A stretch of 64,000 nucleotides of DNA from assembly GCA_002070215.1 (NCBI GenBank), contig MWCV01000010.1:1-64000 (forward strand), given 5' to 3'. Within the stretch, counting starts at the first letter, position 1. Each line of letters starts with the position of its first letter. The notes under the pieces were generated by a model. It had not been told where the DNA came from. It ran no database searches and saw nothing but the letters and a program-made list of their open reading frames with translations. The translations under genes were made by a program, and so were the position numbers. The DNA comes from Chloroflexi bacterium ADurb.Bin180 (GTDB taxonomy: Bacteria > Chloroflexota > Anaerolineae > UBA2200). Shown one piece after another: positions 55,037 to 63,066 of the stretch.

Positions 55037-57418
55037 TTACTGCTTGGCGACCTTGAGGGCGTTCAGCATGGGATTGTCGGCAGAGCCACGAGAGAGATCC
55101 ACGTTGAGCTGGCCATCGGCAACGGTCACTGTGAAGGTGCGCACCAGCGCCCGGAAGGCTCCTCCTGCTGAGGCAAACACATCCAGGTCGACGAGAACCG
55201 TCTGGCCTTCGAGGATCACATCGAACTTGCGGGCATTGGCACTGCGTCGGTACAGCTCGGCAAAGTGCAGCTCCACTTCGTATGTCCCATTCGGAACGTC
55301 GAACTGGTAGCCAAAGGCGCCCTCGGACCAGCGCTGGGTCTGGTAGAGGGTCGGGTCGGTGGTGTTGTCAATCGACCTGCTCACGGCAAAGGCGGCGGTA
55401 TCTCCCACGTAACCCCATCCGCCCGCATGGTAGGCCTGGTCCGCTTTCCAGGTTTGCGCGGCGCCATCCGTATAGGCGACATCAGACCCACAATCAACCA
55501 GATACTCCAGTCGCGGCCGGAAGGCGAGGGGCAGGTAGACAGGCCGCGCTGTGCCTGGTTCGACTGTGCGGGTGGGAGTGGCCGTCGGCGTCGACGTAGG
55601 AGAAGGACTCACGGTGCTGGTTGGTGTCGGCGTCCTTGTTGCGGTGGGAGTTGTCACCGGAGGAGGCTGGCACTGGAGTGCCAGGCTGTAGCTTCCCGCT
55701 TCGGAGCCATCCACGGCTATCAACAACCTGGTGTCGGCGGCGATGCCCGGGATGACCACTGAGCCTCCAGCGTAGAGACATGTGAGCGGACTCGCGCCGG
55801 AGAGGACAAAGGCCGCCAGGTCCTCCTCAGAAGCGAGGCTGATGTTCAGTCGGTCGAGGTTGTAGGTTGCTTTGAACTCAAAGATGATCTCAGGTCCGAG
55901 CAGCCCTGCCCCGCAAAGGCCATAATCCTGGATCACGGCCGGGCGACCAACCGTGGTGCCGCTGTACCGACCTTCGCACACAACAGGAATGGGATCCCAC
56001 AGGCTGCCTGCCGGAGTGCCGCGAGGCGTGGGCGTCAGGGTGAAAGTGGGTGTGGCGGTCGGTGTCGAAGTAGGCACACTGGTCTTGGTGACAGTCGCGG
56101 TAGGCGAGTGGGTAGGGGTTGCCGTGTTCGTGGCGGTCGGACTGGGCGTAGCGGTGCTGGTCGGCGTGGCTGTCTCGGTAGGTGTATGGGTCGCGGTATT
56201 GGTGGGTGTGGGCGTATCGGTTGAGGTGGGCGTCGCGGTGGGGGTGGCTGTGGGCCAGGGGACAAAGCCAAAGTCCATCCCCGAGAGGTGCTGGCCTCCC
56301 AGCAAGTAGAACGCGTACGAACCCGCCACAGGGTAGCTGAGCGTGTACCCCGTCAGGTCTTCTCTGGTCAGGACATAGCTATCACCAGGCAGATTGGTGA
56401 AGGCATAGGTGCCGTCGAGGCCAGTGACCTGCCGGGCCAGCTCCTGGTGGTTGGCATCCTTTAAGATGATGGTTACCCCTGCCAGTGGCGCTGGTGCCGC
56501 TGGTGGCTCACCGGGGTCACGAGTGCGGTTGGCGTCGTCGTCCCGCCAGGCCAGGCCGGAGACCACGGCCGTGGTGACAATGGCCGTGGGGGAGGGTGTG
56601 TAAGTGCGGCTGGGCGTTGCAGTCAAGGTGGGTGTGCGCGTCGGGGTGGCACTCGCCGTGGGCGTAGCAGTTGGCTCGGGAACATAGTACGACACGATGA
56701 GCCGCGGCCGTGAAGAGGCTTCGGCTTGAGATGAGGCGATCAACCACTGTTGCCTGGTTGTCGAAAGGCCGAGCAAGATCATCCCAAGGTTCGAGTCGGG
56801 CTCGGCCGCCCATCTCTGCACCAGATCGCGCAGCAAGGCGTTCTCCCAGGTCTGCCAGACGCCCACGTTGCGCAGGCGACTCACGGCGATATAGTCACCC
56901 GCTCGGTCTTGCTCTCCTTCACATCCGGCAACCTGCCAGGGCGTGCTCGCTGAGGCGTTGAGCCAGGTGGCTCCCCCCTCCGTCCAAGGCTTGAGCAGCT
57001 CATACAGCCCGACGTCAGTGGTCGTAGCGGGCTGTTCGCGGTAGTAGACCTGGAGTTCCAGTCGCGCTGACACCACCGTGGCATTGCGTGGCAGGTGCTG
57101 CGCCAGGTCAAAGCGCAGCAGTATTCGGTAGCGCAGGTCGTACGACATCCGCAGCTCGGGCTGAAAGCCATAGTTGGTAGTGGGCGCGAAGAGGCTGATA
57201 TAAGTGTCGCGGGTGCCGGTATAGCCGGCGGTTGGCGAGACGCCTTGCTGGAAGGTGAGGGTGAGAGTCACCGGCGTTGCACTGGCTGAGGAACCGGCCA
57301 GACGCGGTGCAGGAGCCACGCCCGACTTGCCCTCGGCTACTGCGGCGATAGCCAGCCAGCCCATAAGCGTGAGCGCCAACAGCAGTACGGGCGCCAGAGT
57401 CACTGACCATCTCTTCAT
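55037..57418 (-). CDS. Secreted DNRLRE-SdrB-malectin surface protein
   Basis: A 793-residue exported protein. Signal peptide about 1-29. DNRLRE domain about 50-250 (GTRDTYISLFAPTTNYG, LLRFDLAQHLP). Pro-Thr linker to 285. An SdrD/B-type domain about 287-385 (GLAWRDDDANRTRDPGE, DGTYAFTNLPGDSYVL). Second linker to about 470. A PPC-like beta domain about 475-590. Third linker, the motif VYLPLAFRPR, and finally a malectin-like carbohydrate-binding domain about 640-793 (DCGSDVAYTD, ELHFAELYRR). It is last in the minus-strand operon. No catalytic domain or sortase signal is seen. Confidence 0.85.
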   Translation of the reverse strand: MKRWSVTLAPVLLLALTLMGWLAIAAVAEGKSGVAPAPRLAGSSASATPVTLTLTFQQGVSPTAGYTGTRDTYISLFAPTTNYGFQPELRMSYDLRYRILLRFDLAQHLPRNATVVSARLELQVYYREQPATTTDVGLYELLKPWTEGGATWLNASASTPWQVAGCEGEQDRAGDYIAVSRLRNVGVWQTWENALLRDLVQRWAAEPDSNLGMILLGLSTTRQQWLIASSQAEASSRPRLIVSYYVPEPTATPTASATPTRTPTLTATPSRTYTPSPTAIVTTAVVSGLAWRDDDANRTRDPGEPPAAPAPLAGVTIILKDANHQELARQVTGLDGTYAFTNLPGDSYVLTREDLTGYTLSYPVAGSYAFYLLGGQHLSGMDFGFVPWPTATPTATPTSTDTPTPTNTATHTPTETATPTSTATPSPTATNTATPTHSPTATVTKTSVPTSTPTATPTFTLTPTPRGTPAGSLWDPIPVVCEGRYSGTTVGRPAVIQDYGLCGAGLLGPEIIFEFKATYNLDRLNISLASEEDLAAFVLSGASPLTCLYAGGSVVIPGIAADTRLLIAVDGSEAGSYSLALQCQPPPVTTPTATRTPTPTSTVSPSPTSTPTATPTRTVEPGTARPVYLPLAFRPRLEYLVDCGSDVAYTDGAAQTWKADQAYHAGGWGYVGDTAAFAVSRSIDNTTDPTLYQTQRWSEGAFGYQFDVPNGTYEVELHFAELYRRSANARKFDVILEGQTVLVDLDVFASAGGAFRALVRTFTVTVADGQLNVDLSRGSADNPMLNALKVAKQ
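56030..56255. repeat. Low-complexity repeat coding a Pro-Thr linker
   Basis: Degenerate six- to twelve-base units (GTGGGCGTCGGC-like on the plus strand) code for alternating Pro-Thr, Ala-Thr and Ser-Thr. Similar tracts occur in the neighbouring genes. They evolve by slippage and are prone to assembly errors. Confidence 0.8.
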
Positions 57419-57452
57419 AGTCTACCTCGCGTGTCTGCCAGACCGATATCGA

Positions 57453-59612
57453 TCACCGCTGAAACGCTCTCAAGATCAGAGGCAGGAGCAGGTAGTGGCC
57501 GCGCGTTACAGACGGTGTTGGCGATACTTCGGGTGTGTTCGTCTCAGTTGGCGTTGGCGACAGTGTGGGACTGTTCGTGGCGGTGGGCGTGGGCGACCGC
57601 GTCACCGTGGCGGTTGGCGTGGGCGACAGCGTCACCGTGGCGGTGGGCGTTGGTGATGCCGTCACAGTGGCAGTTGGTGTGCACGTTGGCGTAGCTGTTG
57701 GTAGCAGGGTACTGGTTGCCGTCGGCGTGTGCGTTGGAGGAATCCAGGCACCGAGATTGACGCGCACGCTGGCAGAACTGGTCACCAGAACATCGAACCT
57801 GTCGCCCGTTGTCGACGTGTATCCCATCGGGTTCTCCCGCAGCAGAGTGTACCAGCCAGGAGCCAGGCTGGCAAATGCGAACAGGCCATCGGCTCCGGTA
57901 ATCAAGGGCGGGCGAGCTGGCGGCCCTGGCTCCGGGTGGGCAGAATCGTACAGATAGAGGGTGGCACCGGCCAGCCCTACCGCGTCTGGCTCCATGATCC
58001 CGTCACCGAGAAGGTCGTTCCACACCATGCCCAGGATGGTGCCCGGCAGCGGTGTGGCGGTGGGCGTCGGGGTCACCGTTGGCGTGGACGTTGGGGTAGG
58101 GGTCAGGGTAGGAGTGGCTGTGGGCGGCGGGAGGCAGTAGGCAACCTCCAGCTTGGGCCGCTGAGCGGCCACCGGGTACTCGCTGGAGTAGAACCTGAAC
58201 TCCTGGCTAAAGCCGCTGCCGATCAGGAAGACTCCTCGGTTCTCTGCAGGGTTGTTGACCCAGTATTGCACGATCTCGCGCACAGGGAACAGACGCCATT
58301 GCCATTCAGGTATGACGCCAATATCGAGACTGGTTTCGGCCACATAGCTGCGGTCGGTAGCACCGTCGCCCCCTGCGCTGGCCCACGAATCGAGCGCCGT
58401 TGCCTTGTACCACGTGGCCTCCGCAGCGTTCCAGTTGCGGTGAGCGGCATAGACCCCGACCGATGAGGAAAAGGTGTCATTCTTGCGGTATGGATCCTGC
58501 GCCAGATGCAGCGTTGCCGCCGTGACCAGAGAGCCTACCGGAATGCGGCTCACATCGAACCGCAACAGGGGCCGCTTGCCGCCATTGGCATCGTTCTTCA
58601 TCTGCAGGGAGATACTTCCGCCGTGGGTGACGGTCGCCTCATCGATACTCAGGAATGTGTCGGCAACCCCGGTATAGGAGGCATCCGGCAATATGCCCTG
58701 TTGCAGCCAAATGGTAATCGGGACGCACTGTCGTGTCGCCGTCGGGGTGGGGGTTGCCGTGGGACTGGGAGTGTCGGTAGTGGTAGGTGTCGCAGTAGGT
58801 GTGGCTGTATCGACCGGTGTCGATGTATGCGTTGCCGTCGCGGTGCTGGTAGGGGTTGCCGACAACGTCGCCGATGGGGTCACGGTCCAGGTCGCCGCGG
58901 GCTGCTCGCCAGAGATGACCACGGCTCCGTCCTCAACCCCTCCGAGAACAGAGACTCCTCCGTAAGTGACTTCGGTCTTGAATGGCAGAGCGTTGCCGAA
59001 GGTGAGAGGGGTGGTGAGTCCGGCTGTCCCCCAGAGGGCCTTGAAACGCACCGTAGCCACAGGGAAGGTTCCGCTCGGCTTGGGCTCTTCCGGGTCGTAG
59101 ATGCCTGCGGCAAAATGAATGCGGCCCGTGTCAGTGTACACGCGGTTGCGCAGAATCTGGCTCAGGTAGCCGCTGGAGGTAATGCGGTCGGTGGGGTTGC
59201 CGGCCGCGTCTACGACCTGGAGATAGGACGGGTCAAAGAAGAGGTGTACCTCGGCGCCGTCGACCTGCTGGCTGCCAGCCACGAGCTGCAGGTCCACGGT
59301 AAAGATCTGGCCCCTGGCGACGTTGGAGAGTGATGGGTTGAGGTTGACCACGACTGTCCCTGACGACTGGGACGCGGTCAGAGCGGCTGAAGAGTCAGGC
59401 GAGCGCATGGCCAGAACTGACGTCTGCCCAAGCGCTGCCATCAGCAGAAGAGACAGGAGGCTCGTCAGCAGAACCAGCGCGGCTGGCCTAAGGGCCGAGG
59501 CCGCCGGCTCGGCGGACCAAATGCGGCCCGGCACTGCTCTCGTGATATGGGCACAGGGCTCGGACAGATCAGACTGCCCGAGCGTTGCCTCAGCCTGAAC
59601 TCGAAATACCAT
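57453..59612 (-). CDS. Secreted cohesin-DNRLRE-SdrB protein
   Basis: A 719-residue exported protein. A long n-region precedes the hydrophobic signal at about 43-62. A cohesin-type domain covers about 86-235 (VVVNLNPSLSNVARGQIFTV, DGAEVHLFFDPSYLQVVD). A Pro-Thr linker leads to a DNRLRE domain at about 297-475, another linker, an SdrD/B-type domain (GMVWNDLLGDGIMEPDAVG) at about 515-615, a long linker, and the C-terminal motif YLLLPLILRAFQR. AAGGAG six bases before the ATG fixes the start. The cohesin should bind a dockerin; one is encoded at the head of this operon. Confidence 0.86.
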   Translation of the reverse strand: MVFRVQAEATLGQSDLSEPCAHITRAVPGRIWSAEPAASALRPAALVLLTSLLSLLLMAALGQTSVLAMRSPDSSAALTASQSSGTVVVNLNPSLSNVARGQIFTVDLQLVAGSQQVDGAEVHLFFDPSYLQVVDAAGNPTDRITSSGYLSQILRNRVYTDTGRIHFAAGIYDPEEPKPSGTFPVATVRFKALWGTAGLTTPLTFGNALPFKTEVTYGGVSVLGGVEDGAVVISGEQPAATWTVTPSATLSATPTSTATATHTSTPVDTATPTATPTTTDTPSPTATPTPTATRQCVPITIWLQQGILPDASYTGVADTFLSIDEATVTHGGSISLQMKNDANGGKRPLLRFDVSRIPVGSLVTAATLHLAQDPYRKNDTFSSSVGVYAAHRNWNAAEATWYKATALDSWASAGGDGATDRSYVAETSLDIGVIPEWQWRLFPVREIVQYWVNNPAENRGVFLIGSGFSQEFRFYSSEYPVAAQRPKLEVAYCLPPPTATPTLTPTPTSTPTVTPTPTATPLPGTILGMVWNDLLGDGIMEPDAVGLAGATLYLYDSAHPEPGPPARPPLITGADGLFAFASLAPGWYTLLRENPMGYTSTTGDRFDVLVTSSASVRVNLGAWIPPTHTPTATSTLLPTATPTCTPTATVTASPTPTATVTLSPTPTATVTRSPTPTATNSPTLSPTPTETNTPEVSPTPSVTRGHYLLLPLILRAFQR
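57535..57735. repeat. Low-complexity repeat coding a Pro-Thr linker
   Basis: Near-tandem units of about 30 bases (GTGGGCGACCGCGTCACCGT and variants) code repeated SPTPTATVT blocks in the C-terminal linker of the cohesin protein. The regular long unit suggests recent expansion. Confidence 0.8.
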
Positions 59613-59728
59613 GCCTCGCTCCTTGAACTCTGCTCTGGCGACAGCACCGGATGCTGTGAGAGGAGCAACCGCGTCAACGCCGACGCAGGACTCGCTGCCA
59701 CCAAGTCGCTTCGTGGCAGGATCTGCGA

Positions 59729-62700
59729 CTATCTCATACGAACGATGACTGGCACAAAGATGGCATACAGCTCCGGCGTCTCGGTCTGAGTGGGCGAAGC
59801 AGTTGGCGACAGGGTCGGCGCAGGCGTCCAGGTGACCGTTGCGGTGGGCGTGTGCGTTGGCGTCAGGGTGCTGGTGCCAGTTGCCGTGGGCAAGGGCGTA
59901 ATGGTGATGGTAGGCGTCGGCGTAGGCGTGGCCGATGCGGTAGCTGTCGCCGTCGCCGTCGGGCTATGGGTAGGTGTCGGCTCGGGCGTGCTGGTCTGCG
60001 TCGCCGTTGCCGTAGCCGTCGCGGTCGCCGTAAGAGTCGCCGTGGCGGTGTGAGTAGCTGTCGGCGTGCTGGTGGGCGTGTCCGTCGGCGTTGATGTGGC
60101 TGTTGCGGTTGGGCTGTTGGTCGGTGTCAGAGTAACCGTCGGCGTGGGGCTGGGTGTGGCCGTCTCGGTTGGCGTCGCCGTCGGGGATGGTCGGTAGAAT
60201 ACCACCCACAGTTTTGGCCGCGAAGCGGTGGTGGGGTTCTGCGACGAGGTGGCTAACCAGAACTGCCGCTCGGTCGGCGATTGGCCGATCAGCACCACAC
60301 CGTTGTTGGCCGAGGGGTCGCTCACCCATTTTTGCACTAGTTGTGTCAGACCGACGTCCTGCCACATATGCCATCCGGTCGCGTCCACGACGGTCGACGC
60401 TGCCGGCACGCTGCTGCGGTCGACGACACCATCGCACCCGGTCCAACTCAGGCCGGTCACCGGACGTCTCCAGGTGGCCTCATACTCGGCCCAGGGACGC
60501 AGAACTTCGAAGGCTCCTATTTGAGTCGGAACGCCCGGATAGCGCGAGTCGAACATGTAAAAGTTGACATCGAGCCGGGCGCTGGTGACCACGGCGTCAC
60601 TGGGGACATGGCGCGAGAGGTCAAACCTGACGAGCGTCTTTTCGCGGCCATCATAGTTGATCCTGAGTACAGACTCACCGCCCGAGTTGCGGTTTTCGTC
60701 GCTGGAGGTGATGTAGGTATCGGCAACGCCGTTGTAGCCGGCAGGCGATATGCCCATCTGGAACCAGCGCGTGATGGGCAGGTCATAGGGAATCGGCGTA
60801 TTCGTCGCCGTCGGACTGAGGGTGGGTGTGAAGGTGGAGGTTGGTGTCGACGTCCTGGTTGGAGTCGGCGTGTTGGTCGGGGTTGGCGTGGGCGTATCAG
60901 TCGTGGTTGGCGTCGCCGACCTGGTGGGCGTTTCGGTCGGCAGCAGGGTTCCGGTCGCCGTCTCAGTTGGCGTTCTGGTAGCAGTGCTCTCTGTGGTCCA
61001 CGTGGGTGTGGGTGAGACGGTGGCGGTAGGCGTCGGAGTGGGCGGAGTCCCCTCTCCAAAGTAGGTGATGCAAAGCTGCGGCCTAAAGTTGGGATCCGGG
61101 TGGTTTGACGATTGAAAGCTCACCTCGCGGTTCAGGTCGCCCTGCCCCAGGAGCAGCATACCGTTGTTGGGCGCGCCGTTGGTCACCCAATCCTGTACCA
61201 GGGCAGTGACATCCCAGACAACCCAGTTCCCCTGCTCCGCCGGGATCGACGCCGTGGCGACTGCCGTTCCCTCGCGGTCGGACGGAACCGCGTCGCAGCC
61301 AGCCGCGGCCCACGGGCTCAGCCAGGTGGCGGAGGCGTGGTCCCACGGGCGATTGATGCGAAAGACCGACGCGGTCATAGCGTAACTGTTGCTGACATAA
61401 GCCAGGGAAAGGCGAAGAGTGGCGTTGACAACGGTGACACCGGGTCCAATGGGGATCACCGGCTCGAGCCGGAACTTGAGCGCCGGACGGGCACCGTTGT
61501 CGGTACGCAATCGCAAGAAGGCCTCGGCTCCGTTGACCGTGGTCGGATACCAGGAGTGCAGATGAGTATCCTGCGCACCGTTGTAGCCGGTGTTAGGTAA
61601 GAGCCCTTGGGACAGACACACCGAGTAAGTAACCTTGGGCGTGGGCGTGATGGTCGGCGTGCTAGTGCGAGTGGGAGTCGACGTCGGCGTACTGGTCATC
61701 GTCGCGGTGGACGTCTGGGTCCGCGTTGGGGTGAACGTGTTGGTCGGGGTGGCAGTGGGTGTGGGGGTCATCGGCGGCTCCGGGCCGGAGATGGTGACGC
61801 TGCCGTTTCCTACTCCGGCAAGCACTGAACCTCCACCAGAAGTGACCTCGGTTTTGTAGGGCAGCTCGATTCCAAATGTCAAAGGCGTGCTGCCCGCTCC
61901 GGTTCCCCATAACGCCTTGAATCTGACGGTGGCCAGCACGAACGTCCCGCTGGGTCTGGGCTCCTCTGGATCATAGATGCCAGCGGCGAAGTAGACGCGT
62001 GCCTGCTGTGTGTCCGTGTAGACCTTGTTACGGATGACCTGACTGAGCAGCCCGCTAGACTGAATGCGATCCGTCGGGTTCCCCGAAGCGTCCACGACTT
62101 GCAGGAAGAGCTGGTCGAAGAAGAGGTGGATCTCCGCACCGTCGATGGGCTGTGCCCCGGCCACAACCTGAATGTCAACGGTGAAGAGCTGATCTCTGGC
62201 CACAGAGGACATCGACGGGGCAAGGTTGACGTACACAGTGCGGCCTGGCGCTTTCGTGTTGGTCGGCGTCGGCGTTGGAGTGGCGGTTGGCGCGAGCGTG
62301 AAGGTGGCCGTAGGGGTTGGGGTCATCGGCGGAGTTGCTCCGCTGATGACCACTCCGCCGTTTTCCACGCTGCCGAGCACGGAGCTGCCGGCAAAGGTGA
62401 CCTCGGTGCGGTATGGCAAGACAGTCCCAAAGGTCAAGGGAGTGGTGCTGCCCCCCGTGCCCCACAGCGCTTTGAAGCGAACCGTGGCCAGAGGGAAAGT
62501 GCCGCTTGGTTTGGGTTCTTCGGGATCGTAGATGCCCGCGGCAAAGTAGATGCGGGCCTGCTGCGTATCGGTGTAGACCTTGTTGCGGATGACCTGGCTC
62601 AGGTAGCCGTTGTCCTGGATACTTCCCACCGGGTTGCCCGCGAGGTTGACCACCTGCAGGTACGTTTGATCAAAGTACAGATGGACTTCGGCACCATCGA

Positions 62701-63016
62701 CCGGCTGTGCGGCGGCCACTATCTGGATGTCGACAGTAAAGATCTGATCCTTGCTGACAGCGGAGACGGACGGATTGAGCTTGACCACGACCGTCTGGCC
62801 AGCCGATGCCAGACCAAGCCACCGGGACCCTTGCGCTGAGGCCGCCTCTCCAGAAGGCCGAGCAGCGGGCATCGCCGCCGGTGCCAATCGGAGGCCACCT
62901 GCGCGGGCCGCTGCTGGCGGGGCAACGCACAGACAGATCAGCATTAGCCCAACTAGCAGCGAGCGGAATTGCCCGAGCCCAGTGGCGGCTCGGTTGTCTT
63001 GGTGTGACACTCTCAT
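59729..63016 (-). CDS. Secreted protein with two cohesin and two DNRLRE domains
   Basis: A 1095-residue exported protein. Signal peptide about 1-40. Cohesin A about 75-226 and cohesin B about 260-411 are close relatives, sharing SQVIRNKVYTDTQQAR and YFAAGIYDPEEP. DNRLRE domain 1 lies about 465-650 (GYNGAQDTHLHSWYPTTVNG). A linker of about 95 residues follows, then DNRLRE domain 2 at about 750-925. A final Pro-Thr linker of about 150 residues ends in the motif IFVPVIVRMR. GAAGGAG precedes the ATG by five bases. It lies 50 bases after the dockerin gene and looks like the main scaffold of the group. Confidence 0.87.
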   Translation of the reverse strand: MRVSHQDNRAATGLGQFRSLLVGLMLICLCVAPPAAARAGGLRLAPAAMPAARPSGEAASAQGSRWLGLASAGQTVVVKLNPSVSAVSKDQIFTVDIQIVAAAQPVDGAEVHLYFDQTYLQVVNLAGNPVGSIQDNGYLSQVIRNKVYTDTQQARIYFAAGIYDPEEPKPSGTFPLATVRFKALWGTGGSTTPLTFGTVLPYRTEVTFAGSSVLGSVENGGVVISGATPPMTPTPTATFTLAPTATPTPTPTNTKAPGRTVYVNLAPSMSSVARDQLFTVDIQVVAGAQPIDGAEIHLFFDQLFLQVVDASGNPTDRIQSSGLLSQVIRNKVYTDTQQARVYFAAGIYDPEEPRPSGTFVLATVRFKALWGTGAGSTPLTFGIELPYKTEVTSGGGSVLAGVGNGSVTISGPEPPMTPTPTATPTNTFTPTRTQTSTATMTSTPTSTPTRTSTPTITPTPKVTYSVCLSQGLLPNTGYNGAQDTHLHSWYPTTVNGAEAFLRLRTDNGARPALKFRLEPVIPIGPGVTVVNATLRLSLAYVSNSYAMTASVFRINRPWDHASATWLSPWAAAGCDAVPSDREGTAVATASIPAEQGNWVVWDVTALVQDWVTNGAPNNGMLLLGQGDLNREVSFQSSNHPDPNFRPQLCITYFGEGTPPTPTPTATVSPTPTWTTESTATRTPTETATGTLLPTETPTRSATPTTTDTPTPTPTNTPTPTRTSTPTSTFTPTLSPTATNTPIPYDLPITRWFQMGISPAGYNGVADTYITSSDENRNSGGESVLRINYDGREKTLVRFDLSRHVPSDAVVTSARLDVNFYMFDSRYPGVPTQIGAFEVLRPWAEYEATWRRPVTGLSWTGCDGVVDRSSVPAASTVVDATGWHMWQDVGLTQLVQKWVSDPSANNGVVLIGQSPTERQFWLATSSQNPTTASRPKLWVVFYRPSPTATPTETATPSPTPTVTLTPTNSPTATATSTPTDTPTSTPTATHTATATLTATATATATATQTSTPEPTPTHSPTATATATASATPTPTPTITITPLPTATGTSTLTPTHTPTATVTWTPAPTLSPTASPTQTETPELYAIFVPVIVRMR
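59800..60190. repeat. Long Pro-Thr linker repeat
   Basis: About 390 bases of degenerate six-base units encode roughly 130 residues of alternating Pro/Ala/Ser and Thr. It is the longest such tract in the window and spaces the DNRLRE domain from the C-terminal hydrophobic motif. Confidence 0.82.
60800..61045. repeat. Pro-Thr linker repeat between the two DNRLRE domains
   Basis: Degenerate GTCGGCGT-type units encode TPT/TAT repeats of about 80 residues. Same type as the tracts at 59800, 57535 and 56030. Confidence 0.8.
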
Positions 63017-63066
63017 CCTGACTCCTTCAGCAAGGGTCCAGTCGGGAGATTTCGCCTGGACAGGGT

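Noticed and set aside
55550-62320. Repeated tracts that could be mistaken for CRISPR or satellite arrays
   Set aside because: The units are degenerate, of no fixed spacer length and in frame with secreted proteins; they encode Pro-Thr linkers.
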